Below are positions 1 to 7,128 of a DNA stretch of 9,429 nt, piece after piece. Under the pieces are notes generated by a model. That model was given only the letters and a program-made list of their open reading frames with translations. It did not search any database and was not told where the DNA came from. The stretch spans positions 1-9,429 of the forward strand of contig JAAXQB010000088.1 of NCBI GenBank assembly GCA_012329085.1, given 5' to 3'. This DNA comes from Methanosarcinales archaeon (GTDB lineage: Archaea > Halobacteriota > Methanosarcinia > Methanosarcinales > Methanosarcinaceae). Numbering within the stretch: position 1 is the stretch's first letter; every line of letters starts with the position of its first letter. The translations under genes were made by a program, and so were the position numbers.

Positions 1-54
1 AAAGATTTTCTTAAACTCTTTCTAAAAGAACGAGTGATTACGCTCATTCAGAAC

Positions 55-225
55 GAAAATCAAAGATTTTCTCATACGCTCATTCGTTCCGAATGAGCTT
101 TCCGAATGAGCTTTCCGAATGAGCTTTCCGAATGAGCTTTCCGAATGAGCTACACAAAATTGGAAGTTTCTCTGAATATATAATTTTATAAATTATATAC
201 TAACGCTCGTTCGTTCCGAACGAGC
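55..225 (+). repeat. Composite hairpin cassette D-H-(n)-M1-M2-H ahead of thiC
   Basis: This is the fullest copy of the window's intergenic repeat family. Modules in order: D at 55-71 (gaaaatc, 3-base centre aaa, gattttc); H at 78-98 (gctcattcg, ttc, cgaatgagc); a 13-base tandem array at 89-151; a degenerate M1 at about 156-172 (aatt-gga-agtt core); M2 at 178-198 (atataattt, tat, aaattatat); and a second H at 205-225 (gctcgttcg, ttc, cgaacgagc). M2 and the second H are six bases apart. Bases 54-112 are identical to 8890-8948 ahead of feoA. A further degenerate hairpin precedes it (gaacgag/ctcattc, around 29-50). The cassette ends directly at the TATA-like sequence of thiC, which suggests a regulatory leader, but a mobile palindromic element that settles in promoters would look the same. 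Confidence 0.85.
89..151 (+). repeat. Tandem array of a 13-base unit, ccgaatgagcttt
   Basis: Four perfect units start at 89, 102, 115 and 128, and a partial fifth (ccgaatgagct) lies at 141-151. The first unit is the right arm of the H palindrome at 78-98, so the array looks like repeated copying of that arm. The matching cassette ahead of feoA has only two units (8925-8948), so the number of units varies between copies. Confidence 0.95.
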
Positions 226-236
226 TATAAAAAAAT
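226..236 (+). promoter_or_regulatory. Putative TATA box of thiC, abutting an H palindrome
   Basis: The sequence tataaaaaaat begins one base after the H palindrome (205-225) and is centred about 29 bases before the thiC ATG. That is the usual distance from an archaeal TATA box to the transcription start, so thiC may have no leader or only a few bases. The right arm of the palindrome lies where the BRE (TFB-binding element) would be, so a protein bound to the palindrome could compete with TFB. The box is seen; its use as a promoter is inferred. Confidence 0.6.
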
Positions 237-258
237 AAAAATTAATAGAGCACATAAC

Positions 259-1539
259 ATGAGTATCCTAATAGAAGCAAAAAATGGAAAAATAACAGAT
301 GAAATGAAAGCAGTTGCAAACGCAGAAGGCGTTGATGCAGAATTTATTAGAAAAGGAGTTGCAGCAGGTAGAATTGTAATTCCTATTTCACCATACAGAG
401 AAGTAAACTATTGCGGTATTGGAAAAGGGCTTAGAACAAAAGTCAATGCTTCCATTGGAACATCTTCTGATATTACAAATGTTGATACAGAAATAGAAAA
501 AGCACAAGTTGCAGAAAAAGCAGGTGCAGATACTTTAATGGAGTTGTCCACCGGTGGCGATTTTCTTGACATTAGAAAACGGGTAATTGACTCCATTTCC
601 CTTTCTGTAGGTTCTGTCCCATTATATCAAGCATTTATTGAAGCTGCAAGAAAATATGGTGCTGTTGTGGATATGAATGAAGACGAACTCTTTAAAGCAA
701 CCATAGACCAAGCAAAACTTGGCACAAATTTTATGGCAATCCATACAGGCATAAATCAAATCACACTTGAACGGCTTAAAAATCAAGGAAGATATGGCGG
801 ACTTTGTTCGAGAGGTGGATCATTTATGATTGCATGGATGCAACATAATGAAAAAGAAAATCCATTATATAGTGAGTTTGATTATTTACTTGAAATTATG
901 AAAGAGCATGAAGTAACACTTTCAATGGGTAATGGGATGAGAGCGGGTGCAATACATGATGCAACAGATAGGGCACAAATTCAGGAACTTATCATAAACA
1001 CAGAACTTGCAGAAAAAGCATATGAAGAAGGCGTTCAAGTAATTATAGAAGGTCCGGGACATGTTCCAATTGATGAAATTGAAGCAAATGTCATAGTTAT
1101 GAAAAAAATGGGCAATGACAGACCGTTTTATATGTTGGGTCCTCTTGTGTCAGATATTGCTCCGGGATACGATCATATTGTGACTGCAATTGGAGCATCT
1201 ATATCAAGTGCTGCGGGGGCAGATTTCTTATGCTATGTGACACCTGCTGAACATCTTGCATTGCCAAATGTGGAAGATGTGCGGGTTGGAGTTATAACTT
1301 CAAGAATTGCGGCGCATGTTGGAGACATGATTAAGCTTGGAAAACGAGACCAAGACCTTGCAATGGCACGAGCACGAGCTGAACTTAATTGGGATAAAAT
1401 GTATGAATGTGCAATCGATCCCGCGCATGCAAAAAAAATTCGAGCTGATAGGCCTCCAGAAGATAGTAATGCATGTACAATGTGTGGTGACTATTGTGCA
1501 ATTAAAATTGTAAATAATACCTATGACCTTTTAAAATAA
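259..1539 (+). CDS. thiC: Phosphomethylpyrimidine synthase ThiC
   Basis: ThiC is a radical-SAM enzyme that rearranges aminoimidazole ribotide into hydroxymethylpyrimidine phosphate, the pyrimidine half of thiamine. The protein is 426 residues, the size of the shorter archaeal and Gram-positive type forms. Visible family motifs: IHTG (161-164), CSRGGS (183-188), EGPGHVP (264-270, with a histidine of the metal site), [15 protein letters not shown] (293-307) and [13 protein letters not shown] (325-337, another conserved His). The C-terminal cluster motif is C406-x2-C409-x3-C413, which binds the 4Fe-4S cluster; the larger bacterial enzymes have one more residue before the last Cys. ATG at 259 is chosen for its TATA-like spacing; no Shine-Dalgarno is visible. 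No TPP riboswitch is recognisable upstream. ThiC paralogues of benzimidazole synthesis (BzaF type) are related, but the full motif set and the single copy fit ThiC. No other thiamine gene is in the window. Confidence 0.96.
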   Translation: MSILIEAKNGKITDEMKAVANAEGVDAEFIRKGVAAGRIVIPISPYREVNYCGIGKGLRTKVNASIGTSSDITNVDTEIEKAQVAEKAGADTLMELSTGGDFLDIRKRVIDSISLSVGSVPLYQAFIEAARKYGAVVDMNEDELFKATIDQAKLGTNFMAIHTGINQITLERLKNQGRYGGLCSRGGSFMIAWMQHNEKENPLYSEFDYLLEIMKEHEVTLSMGNGMRAGAIHDATDRAQIQELIINTELAEKAYEEGVQVIIEGPGHVPIDEIEANVIVMKKMGNDRPFYMLGPLVSDIAPGYDHIVTAIGASISSAAGADFLCYVTPAEHLALPNVEDVRVGVITSRIAAHVGDMIKLGKRDQDLAMARARAELNWDKMYECAIDPAHAKKIRADRPPEDSNACTMCGDYCAIKIVNNTYDLLK

Positions 1540-1551
1540 ATATATAGTATA

Positions 1552-1559
1552 TTTATATC
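1552..1559 (+). promoter_or_regulatory. Putative TATA box for argG
   Basis: The 116 bases between thiC and argG contain tttatatc. Start of transcription would fall near 1580, leaving a leader of about 75 bases that includes the small ORF at 1594-1647. thiC and argG therefore need not be co-transcribed. The surroundings are very AT-rich, so the exact box is uncertain. Confidence 0.4.
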
Positions 1560-1593
1560 AATTATTCCATGAGAAATAAAGGGGGTATTGGAA

Positions 1594-1647
1594 ATGCATA
1601 TTAATAATAAATTAAACATAAAACCAATAAATAATAAAATTAATTGA
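1594..1647 (+). CDS. Possible 17-residue upstream ORF in the argG leader
   Basis: ATG at 1594 opens a short frame, [17 protein letters not shown], ending in TGA at 1645-1647, eight bases before the argG ATG. It is preceded by gggggt (1581-1586), which differs by one base from the Shine-Dalgarno core ggaggt and sits seven bases before the ATG. The argG start itself has no such sequence, so ribosomes ending here could reach argG by coupling. Six of 17 residues are Asn, but AT-rich sequence favours Asn, Lys and Ile by chance. No homology is recognised, and it may simply be a chance frame. Confidence 0.3.
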   Translation: MHINNKLNIKPINNKIN

Positions 1648-1655
1648 ATACAATC

Positions 1656-2840
1656 ATGACAAAAAATAAAATAGCAATACTTGCATATTCAGGAGGATTG
1701 GATACTTCTGTGTGCATTCCATTACTTAAAGAAAAATATGAATGTGATAAAGTTATAACAGTTTCTGTTGATGTTGGGCAACCAATGAAAGACATACATG
1801 AAGCAGATACAAAAGCACAAAAAATAAGTGATAAGCATTATTCCATAGATGCAAAAGAAGAGTTTGTGAGTGATTATATATTTCCACTTATAAAAGCAAA
1901 TGGAGATTATGAAGGGTATGTACTTGGAACGGCAATTGCACGACCACTTATTGCAAAAAAAGTTGTTGAAATTGCAAAAAAAGAAGGTGCGTCAGTATTA
2001 GCACATGGATGCACAGGAAAAGGTAATGATCAGCTTAGGTTTGAGGCAATATTTAGGCTTACCGATATGGAAGTTATTGCACCAATGAGAGATTTAAATC
2101 TTACTCGAACATGGGAAATTGAATATGCTAAATCCAAGGGAATTCCTGTTGCTGCAACGACTGATAAACCGTGGAGTGTCGATGAAAATATATGGAGTCG
2201 AAGTATAGAAGGCGGAAAATTAGAAGATCCAAGCTTTGTACCTCCTGAAGAAATATTTGAATGGACTACACCTATTTCAAATACGCCTGATGGTGTGATA
2301 GTTGAGATTGGATTTGAAAAAGGAGTCCCAACATCCATTGATGGAAAAAAAATGAGTGGCGTGGAATTGATTACCCATCTAAACAATCTTGCAGGAATGC
2401 ATGGGATTGGAAGAAGTGATTTAATAGAGGATAGGGTGCTTGGGCTTAAAGCACGGGAAAATTATGAGCATCCAGCTGCAACTGTGTTGCTTACAGCACA
2501 TAAAGACCTTGAACGATTGATACTTACATACAGAGAATTAAAGTTTAAAGTGATGGTTGATATGGAATGGTCGCACCTTGCATATTATGGACTTGTGGAT
2601 GAACCATTGTATAATGATTTAAATAAATTTATTGATGAAACGCAATTGCGAGTTACAGGGACAGTTTCATTAAGACTTGAAAAGGGGCTTGTGTCTATTG
2701 TTTCGAGAAATTCGCCATACGCATTGTATTCTGAAAAATATGTATCTTTTGATAATAATACAATTGACCAAAAAGATGCAGAAGGATTTTCAAAATATCA
2801 TGGATTTCAGGCACGATTGTATGATAAATTTATAAAATAA
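1656..2840 (+). CDS. argG: Argininosuccinate synthase
   Basis: ArgG joins citrulline and aspartate, using ATP, into argininosuccinate, the penultimate step of arginine synthesis. From ATG at 1656 the protein is 394 residues, normal for the family. An in-frame TTG at 1644 would add four residues (M-N-T-I), but the ATG gives the usual N-terminus, with the PP-loop ATP motif AYSGGLDTS at 10-18. Other signatures are [14 protein letters not shown] (117-130, citrulline/aspartate and ATP contacts), [19 protein letters not shown] (174-192) and GRSDLIEDR (252-260). The N-terminal nucleotide-binding domain covers about 1-165 and the synthase domain the rest. No argH or other arginine gene lies nearby. 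No frameshift or odd residue is seen. Confidence 0.97.
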   Translation: MTKNKIAILAYSGGLDTSVCIPLLKEKYECDKVITVSVDVGQPMKDIHEADTKAQKISDKHYSIDAKEEFVSDYIFPLIKANGDYEGYVLGTAIARPLIAKKVVEIAKKEGASVLAHGCTGKGNDQLRFEAIFRLTDMEVIAPMRDLNLTRTWEIEYAKSKGIPVAATTDKPWSVDENIWSRSIEGGKLEDPSFVPPEEIFEWTTPISNTPDGVIVEIGFEKGVPTSIDGKKMSGVELITHLNNLAGMHGIGRSDLIEDRVLGLKARENYEHPAATVLLTAHKDLERLILTYRELKFKVMVDMEWSHLAYYGLVDEPLYNDLNKFIDETQLRVTGTVSLRLEKGLVSIVSRNSPYALYSEKYVSFDNNTIDQKDAEGFSKYHGFQARLYDKFIK

Positions 2841-3062
2841 TTGAATTTATTTACGGATATAAAATAAAGAGTGGTATTAAAAAGATTTGCTTTTGGAAAT
2901 TACCTATGAAAAACGAAATGTGATAAAAATAGAAAAATTATTAGAAGTGATAAAAAACAAGATGTGGTATTGAAGTGAATGATTATAATAAAAATATAAT
3001 TTTAAAATAGCATAGTTGTAAAATCAAATAAATTCAAAAAAATTATGCAAGTAAATTGATGA
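2841..3062. other. Gene-free AT-rich stretch after argG
   Basis: No credible gene is seen. Two similar short segments, gtggtatta (near 2871) and gtggtattg (near 2962), resemble gggtattgg in the argG leader (near 1582), but they precede no ORF of note. No terminator hairpin is visible after argG. Confidence 0.5.
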
Positions 3063-3243
3063 TGCGAGAAATTAAAATTTCCACTAACTCATTAACGCCC
3101 ATTCTCTTTGAGAGCTCGTTCGGAACGAACGAGCGTTAATGAACTCTCAAAGAGAAATATGTTCTATAAAATCTCTGATAGCTCATTCGGAACGAATGAG
3201 CGTTATTTGCATTATATACTGAAAAAAAATTCCAATTTCTCGA
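3063..3243 (-). repeat. Hairpin repeat cluster between argG and herA
   Basis: Two clear H palindromes with centre gaa on the plus strand (ttc on the minus) lie at 3114-3134 (gctcgttcg/cgaacgagc) and 3181-3201 (gctcattcg/cgaatgagc). Read on the minus strand, an M1-like segment (about 3241-3224) and a worn M2 (about 3221-3205) precede the second H, the same order as ahead of thiC. Another M1-like segment (gagaaatt, around 3066-3080) closes the cluster. Around the first H, 3089-3098 can pair with 3133-3142 (10 of 10 bases) and 3102-3114 with 3144-3156 (13 of 13). These pairings cross each other. Confidence 0.8.
3222..3229 (-). terminator. Putative oligo-T terminator of herA
   Basis: Eight A on the plus strand give a run of eight T on the herA transcript strand, about 45-50 bases past the stop codon. 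Archaeal RNA polymerase commonly ends at such T runs. The run lies inside the repeat cluster, so the repeat may provide the terminator. Confidence 0.4.
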
Positions 3244-3272
3244 ACAATATTCCAATGAATTATATTCAATAT

Positions 3273-5018
3273 TTATTTATTGGAACCAAACATTTTATCA
3301 AATAGTCCAGATTTTTTCTTTTTATGTTCAATTTTACGCGAAGGTGTTCTTTTTGGAATGGGATCGATTTGTACGCCATTATTTAAAGCATCGCCATCAT
3401 TATTTTCTGCCCGATGATTCAGCTTTCGATTTTCATCAATCGCCATATCACTTTGCATCCCAGGTACATTCGATTGTGCAATAGGTTCTGGTTGTGTTCT
3501 AAAAGGTGCATCAACAACAATTGATTGTTCATATTCTAAAGTTGAGTCGGATGCATATTTTAACACATTAACAGACTCCCCTCCATGTTCTGATTTTTTA
3601 ACACGAATATCCACAAGTATTGGTCGTTCAATATCATTACTTACAATCATAGCAACACCTGGTGGTAACCGCATCAATTCATCTTCCACAGAAGAATTTA
3701 CACCTTCAAGTCCTTTACTTATTGATTTTAAATCATTTGGATTGGTCACTTTCATGATTATTTGAGTTCCACATTGAGAAAGTACATTTTTATCAATTCT
3801 TGCAGGTCTTTGCGATATAACCATTAATCCAAGTCCAAATTTTCTACCTTCTGATGCAACAGTTCTAATTATTTCAGAACTTGCAGTTTTACTAAATCCC
3901 CTCTCAGGTGCAAAATTATGTGCTTCTTCTATAATAACCATTCCCGGAGGAATTTTATTTAATTTTCTTGCTTCAAACAGTTTTTTACAAAGTGTAGCCA
4001 CAATCATGTTTTGCATATCAGGAGAAACACCTTTAAAATCAATAATCGAAGCTTTTCCTTTTCGAAAAAGGTCTTTAATATGTGTAGGATTTGTAGATAA
4101 AAGATCTGAATTTTTAAGTTCTTCAAGAAGACGACTTACATGCCATTTAGCTTTACTTTTGTCATTTTTTACTTCAAATATAATGTCATCAAGTGTATAA
4201 TGCTCCATTTCAGCTTTTAGTTTATCAATTGCTTCATAAAGTATTCCACTATGGGTGCTCGATATATTTTCAAATATTGCCGAAAGGTCTTCTACGCTTA
4301 AATTCAATTCATTTAATCTAAATGTTTCATCAGCACTTGGATTTATAACTCTATTTGCTGGCGTATATACTGTAACGCTTGATTCATAGCCTTTTGGAGA
4401 TATCATATATCTTTTAAAACTTGAATTGCTTTCAGCACAATTTTTTAATGAATGATATTCGCCATGTGGATCAAGAATCAAAAGTGGTATATTTTTATCA
4501 AGTAACTCTTCAAGTATAACTCCTGCTGTATATGATTTTCCACTTCCTGTTTTTGCAAGTATGCTACAATGCTTTTGAACAAGACTATTTACACCTAATT
4601 TTACAGGAATTGATGTTCCATCAAGATAGCCTAAATACATATCATCTCCAGAAAGTCCAAGTACATTGCAGATTAAATCATTGTCTGCTTTATAAATTGG
4701 ATCTCCGGGCCTAAATGGAATTGTTGGCGATCTTAAAAGTCCCAATTTGTTTCTTGTACCAATCACCGTTGCTTCTGCAATTATTTTATCTCCACTTTTT
4801 TCTTTATCTGTTCTTTTCTTATGCTTTGCCTCTTCAAAAGAATATGAATCACTAGATCGTGTAATTGAAACTACTTGTGAAAGAACCCATCCATCGGTTT
4901 CATGCCATGCTTTTATATATTCGTTTCTATGGACTGAAGTACTATCTGAAATTAGAAATTTAAAATCGTATGTGCCTGCCTCTCCGAATATAACTCCTAC
5001 TGAATTGTATGTTGCCAT
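3273..5018 (-). CDS. herA: HerA/FtsK-superfamily ATPase with a charged C-terminal tail
   Basis: This hexameric-translocase-type ATPase of the HerA (DUF87) group is known in archaea for DNA end resection with the NurA nuclease. Of 581 residues, about 1-140 match the small beta-barrel N-terminal region in position. Walker A AKTGSGKS is at 155-162, the HerA-typical ILDPHGEY at 181-188, Walker B VIIEEAHNF at 361-369, and the SQRP motif (402-405) is followed by a Q/N-rich sensor region (TQIIMKVTNPNDL, 418-430). Residues from about 475 on look disordered and end in a basic patch (HKKKKSGLFDKMFGSNK). The motor is intact. No nurA, rad50 or mre11 is adjacent, so it could be another HerA-like ATPase rather than the repair enzyme itself; the gene symbol is provisional. 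ATG at 5018 has no clear Shine-Dalgarno. Confidence 0.85.
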   Translation of the reverse strand: MATYNSVGVIFGEAGTYDFKFLISDSTSVHRNEYIKAWHETDGWVLSQVVSITRSSDSYSFEEAKHKKRTDKEKSGDKIIAEATVIGTRNKLGLLRSPTIPFRPGDPIYKADNDLICNVLGLSGDDMYLGYLDGTSIPVKLGVNSLVQKHCSILAKTGSGKSYTAGVILEELLDKNIPLLILDPHGEYHSLKNCAESNSSFKRYMISPKGYESSVTVYTPANRVINPSADETFRLNELNLSVEDLSAIFENISSTHSGILYEAIDKLKAEMEHYTLDDIIFEVKNDKSKAKWHVSRLLEELKNSDLLSTNPTHIKDLFRKGKASIIDFKGVSPDMQNMIVATLCKKLFEARKLNKIPPGMVIIEEAHNFAPERGFSKTASSEIIRTVASEGRKFGLGLMVISQRPARIDKNVLSQCGTQIIMKVTNPNDLKSISKGLEGVNSSVEDELMRLPPGVAMIVSNDIERPILVDIRVKKSEHGGESVNVLKYASDSTLEYEQSIVVDAPFRTQPEPIAQSNVPGMQSDMAIDENRKLNHRAENNDGDALNNGVQIDPIPKRTPSRKIEHKKKKSGLFDKMFGSNK

Positions 5019-5079
5019 TTAAAATCTGTATCTATTTTTTAACTTAATACTCATTCTTTTCAAAAACGAATTAGAGAAA

Positions 5080-5088
5080 ATTTTAATA
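5080..5088 (-). promoter_or_regulatory. Putative TATA box of herA next to an H palindrome
   Basis: On the minus strand tattaaaat directly follows the H palindrome at 5089-5109, the same junction as ahead of feoA and similar to thiC. Transcription would begin near 5058 and leave a leader of about 40 bases. A second, stronger-looking box (tttatatat, 5141-5149 read on the minus strand) would instead place the D and H hairpins inside a leader of roughly 100 bases. Confidence 0.4.
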
Positions 5089-5129
5089 GCCCATTCAGAA
5101 TGAATGAGTTTAAAAAATCTTTGATTTTT
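5089..5129 (-). repeat. D and H modules ahead of herA
   Basis: Read on the minus strand: D (aaaaatc, aaa, gattttt; 5129-5113), then H (5109-5089), with one mismatch and one wobble pair in the 9-base arms and centre ttc, then ctattaaaattttctct. The same D-H-ctattaaaattttctct order stands ahead of feoA (8891-8964), so this is a worn copy of the same cassette. Confidence 0.7.
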
Positions 5130-5251
5130 GATTATGCTTAATATATAAACACACATACTTTGAAAAAATGTACATCATTCATTTATTATAAATGATTTGT
5201 AAAAAGTTGTAAAATTTTCATTTTTGTGTGTTAAATGCTCATTTTTTTATA

Positions 5252-5350
5252 GCTCGTTCGGGATGAACGAGCGTTAGTATATAATTTATAAATACATATT
5301 TCCGAGAAATTGGAAATTTCTCTTAGCATATAATTTTACAAATTATATAC
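5252..5350 (-). repeat. H-M2-M1-M2 composite repeat upstream of herA
   Basis: H at 5252-5272 (arms gctcgttcg and tgaacgagc, centre gga) is followed on the plus strand by a worn M2 (5279-5299), the best M1 (5304-5322; gagaaatt, gga, aatttctc) and a perfect M2 (5328-5348; atataattt, tac, aaattatat). On the minus strand the H is followed by ctataaaaaaat, exactly as at thiC. Bases 5271-5299 match 8249-8277 at 28 of 29 positions, and similarity continues to about 5370. Confidence 0.85.
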
Positions 5351-6040
5351 TATTAGAAAAATAAATATGCTCTATAAAATCTTCTATTTTCGTATTATCT
5401 GCTCAATGAAAAATTCAATTTTTCGCATTTTTACTATTTTAATAGCCATGATATATAATATAATGGTATAAATTTATGTGCACACAGTATATAAAGATAT
5501 GTTATACTATATTTTTATTGATTTTTATTAGTATTAAAAGAAGAGTTATATAATTTATGTTAAACGAGAAATTGGAAATTTTCCTGAGTGGATAATTTTA
5601 TAAATCATATACAATAAAAAAATAATTAGTTTAAGTGAATGCATAATACTTTTAATCATAATATTTTCTGATTGTATTGAAAATGAATAAATATCATTAG
5701 CTGAATTGTTAATTAACATATATGGAGCACAAAAAAGAATGGAAACTTTATAATTTAATACAATTACAAACATTCATAAAGTGAACACTATAATAAGAGA
5801 ACAATCTGATATGAGGACGACTTCTAATATTACTATCATAATTATACATCCCAAGCAAAAATATTCAAATGGAGTGTACGATCACACTTTTCAAGACAAA
5901 ATGATGTGTCTGAAATGGAAATATAAGTTATTATGTATTTTATGGATAATACACTTTATACAAAAATAAAGATGAGGGGAACTTCTGAAAGCTGAATAAA
6001 AAACGAGATGTGTTTGGGGCTTTATCCTATTCCCTCAAAA
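5351..6040. other. AT-rich gene-free stretch with an M1-M2 copy
   Basis: I see no credible gene in these 690 bases. A worn M1-M2 pair lies at 5566-5612 (gagaaatt-gga-aattttcc, then a 9/3/9 M2 with mismatches), with normal internal spacing but no H. A short hairpin stands at 5408-5424 (gaaaaat, tca, atttttc). agtatataaag (5486-5496) looks like a TATA box with nothing recognisable behind it. Short frames at 5555-5773 (-) and 5781-5969 (+) lack a Shine-Dalgarno and family resemblance. Confidence 0.6.
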
Positions 6041-6055
6041 GAGAAAATTTCAATA

Positions 6056-6226
6056 GCTCATTCGGAACGAATGAGCGTTTGCTTGTTCAGAATAAATGAG
6101 CGTTTGCTTGTTCAGAATAAATGAGCGTTTACCCACTCTCAAAAAGAATGAGCGTTGGAAAAAACCAAATGTTTTTGACAGATTATTCAGAATGAACAAT
6201 CGTTTATTTATTCAAAATGAACGAGT
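6056..6226 (-). repeat. Array of H palindromes at 25-base spacing
   Basis: Five H-type hairpins lie at 6056-6076, 6081-6101, 6106-6126, 6181-6201 and 6206-6226; starts within each group are 25 bases apart. The first is perfect (gctcattcg, gaa, cgaatgagc). The second and third are identical to each other over 25 bases and carry one mismatch and two wobble pairs. The last two have one mismatch each. The gap at 6131-6180 holds a badly worn unit (around 6133-6153). The plus-strand centre is mostly gaa, so orientation is minus, matching the moaB strand, 300 bases downstream of that gene. Confidence 0.8.
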
Positions 6227-6539
6227 GTTATTTTGTATTTTGCTTAATTCCCTACACTCTGTGTCCTTTGTGAGTTATACTTTATATAATTTAATATTGC
6301 AATTTTCATCTGCATTCATCTGTGTCCAATTCACATTCAATTCATTTCGAGTGCATAACATCAGATTATAAGTATTTTATTAATTTAAACACTCCAATTT
6401 TTATATAAGTTTAGAATGTTTTCTTTGATTGAATTTATTTTATATTTATGGTGAATTTCCATTAAGATAAAATTTCGAGATAAAACTCATTCTTTTTGAA
6501 AATAAAAAAATGTTGAATAACTAACGCCATAACATATTC
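6227..6539. other. Gene-free stretch with CTGTGTCC-type motifs
   Basis: No gene is seen. Two segments of different flavour from the AT-rich background stand out: 6255-6274 (contains ctctgtgtcctttgtgag) and 6307-6331 (catctgcattcatctgtg, then tcc). Read on the minus strand they resemble the cacagaggacacagag and cgcagatgaacgcagatg phrases that I recall as frequent between genes in many unrelated environmental prokaryotes. Confidence 0.45.
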
Positions 6540-7079
6540 TCAATCACTATTTACATGCTTTACAACATGTCCGATTTCTGACAAAATGATTTCATTAAGT
6601 GCAAGTGTTACCGCATTTGGAGAACCCGGAAGACAAAATACTACCGCATTATCTATAAGTCCAGCTGTTGCACGAGTAAGTATAACAGATGAACCTATTT
6701 GTTGTATGCTTTTATATCTAAAAAGTTCTCCAAAACCATCTAATTCTTTTCTAAACATTGGCTTTATGGCTTCTATTGTAACATCACTATGAGTTAAACC
6801 AGTTCCACCTGTTGTAATAATTACATCTGGATTAAATTTTAGTGCATTTTTTATGGCATTTTTTATAGAATCCAATCCATCTTTTATTAGCATATATTTT
6901 AAAATTGTATGGCTTTGTTTTGCAATCGCATTATGCATAATTTCCCCTGAAGTGTCGTTTGCATCAGTTGGGTTTGATGCATCTTTATGCAGATTATATC
7001 TTGTGCTTGAAATTGTAATTAATATAAATTTGCATGATTTAGAATTATTTTTATGTTTATTTTTTTCTTTGATTTTCAT
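6540..7079 (-). CDS. moaB: Molybdopterin adenylyltransferase (MoaB/Mog family)
   Basis: MoaB activates molybdopterin with ATP to give adenylyl-molybdopterin, ready for insertion of molybdenum or tungsten. The protein is 179 residues, usual for the family, with an extra Lys/Asn-rich N-terminus of about 15 residues. Visible motifs: DTSG (42-45), TTGGTGLTHSDVTIEA (89-104, the molybdopterin-binding loop with its conserved Asp), DGFGELFR (114-121) and LPGSPNAV (150-157). In archaea this enzyme often serves tungsten or molybdenum formylmethanofuran dehydrogenase, formate dehydrogenase or aldehyde oxidoreductases; none of these is in the window. A later Met could be the true start, because the first residues are low complexity, but ATG at 7079 suits the short divergent promoter. 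It is transcribed away from the DUF1786 gene. Confidence 0.93.
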   Translation of the reverse strand: MKIKEKNKHKNNSKSCKFILITISSTRYNLHKDASNPTDANDTSGEIMHNAIAKQSHTILKYMLIKDGLDSIKNAIKNALKFNPDVIITTGGTGLTHSDVTIEAIKPMFRKELDGFGELFRYKSIQQIGSSVILTRATAGLIDNAVVFCLPGSPNAVTLALNEIILSEIGHVVKHVNSD

Positions 7080-7128
7080 AGTTGTTATTTTTTATAGGAT
7101 AACAAGTATATGAATCATACGATTAAAT
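7080..7128. promoter_or_regulatory. 49-base divergent promoter between moaB and the DUF1786 gene
   Basis: Both starts must be driven from 49 bases. For the plus-strand gene tttttatagg (about 7088-7097) lies some 35 bases before ATG 7129. For moaB the minus-strand tcatatact (about 7105-7113) lies about 30 bases before its ATG. Both transcripts would have very short or no leaders. The boxes overlap in reach, so the two genes may be regulated together. Neither start has a Shine-Dalgarno. Confidence 0.5.

Noticed and set aside
1..258. TPP riboswitch ahead of thiC
   Set aside because: The conserved THI-box core (cugaga and the later conserved segments) is absent; the leader consists of the repeat cassette.
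3108..3305. 65-residue plus-strand frame
   Set aside because: It is built from the H palindromes and adjacent repeats (residues such as RTSVNELS) and runs into the herA 3' end; no Shine-Dalgarno or family resemblance.
4747..5022. 91-residue plus-strand frame opposite the start of herA
   Set aside because: It is the shadow of the conserved herA coding strand, which has intact ATPase motifs.
5555..5773. 72-residue minus-strand frame with hydrophobic segments
   Set aside because: AT-rich code gives Ile and Phe runs by chance, the C-terminus lies in an M1-M2 repeat, and there is no start signal or recognisable family.
5880..5925. C/D box small RNA (atgatgt followed by ctga near 5900)
   Set aside because: The two boxes are only a few bases apart and no second C'/D' pair or flanking stem fits.
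5781..5969. 62-residue plus-strand frame starting at GTG
   Set aside because: No Shine-Dalgarno and no recognised motif. It could be a remnant of a decayed gene, but I cannot support that.
6056..6226. CRISPR array
   Set aside because: The 25-base units are adjacent with no unique spacers, differ among themselves and no cas gene is near.
6096..6371. 91-residue plus-strand frame
   Set aside because: Its first half translates the 25-base hairpin units (FRINERL, FRMNNRL and similar) and the rest the CTGTGTCC motifs; it is a repeat artefact.
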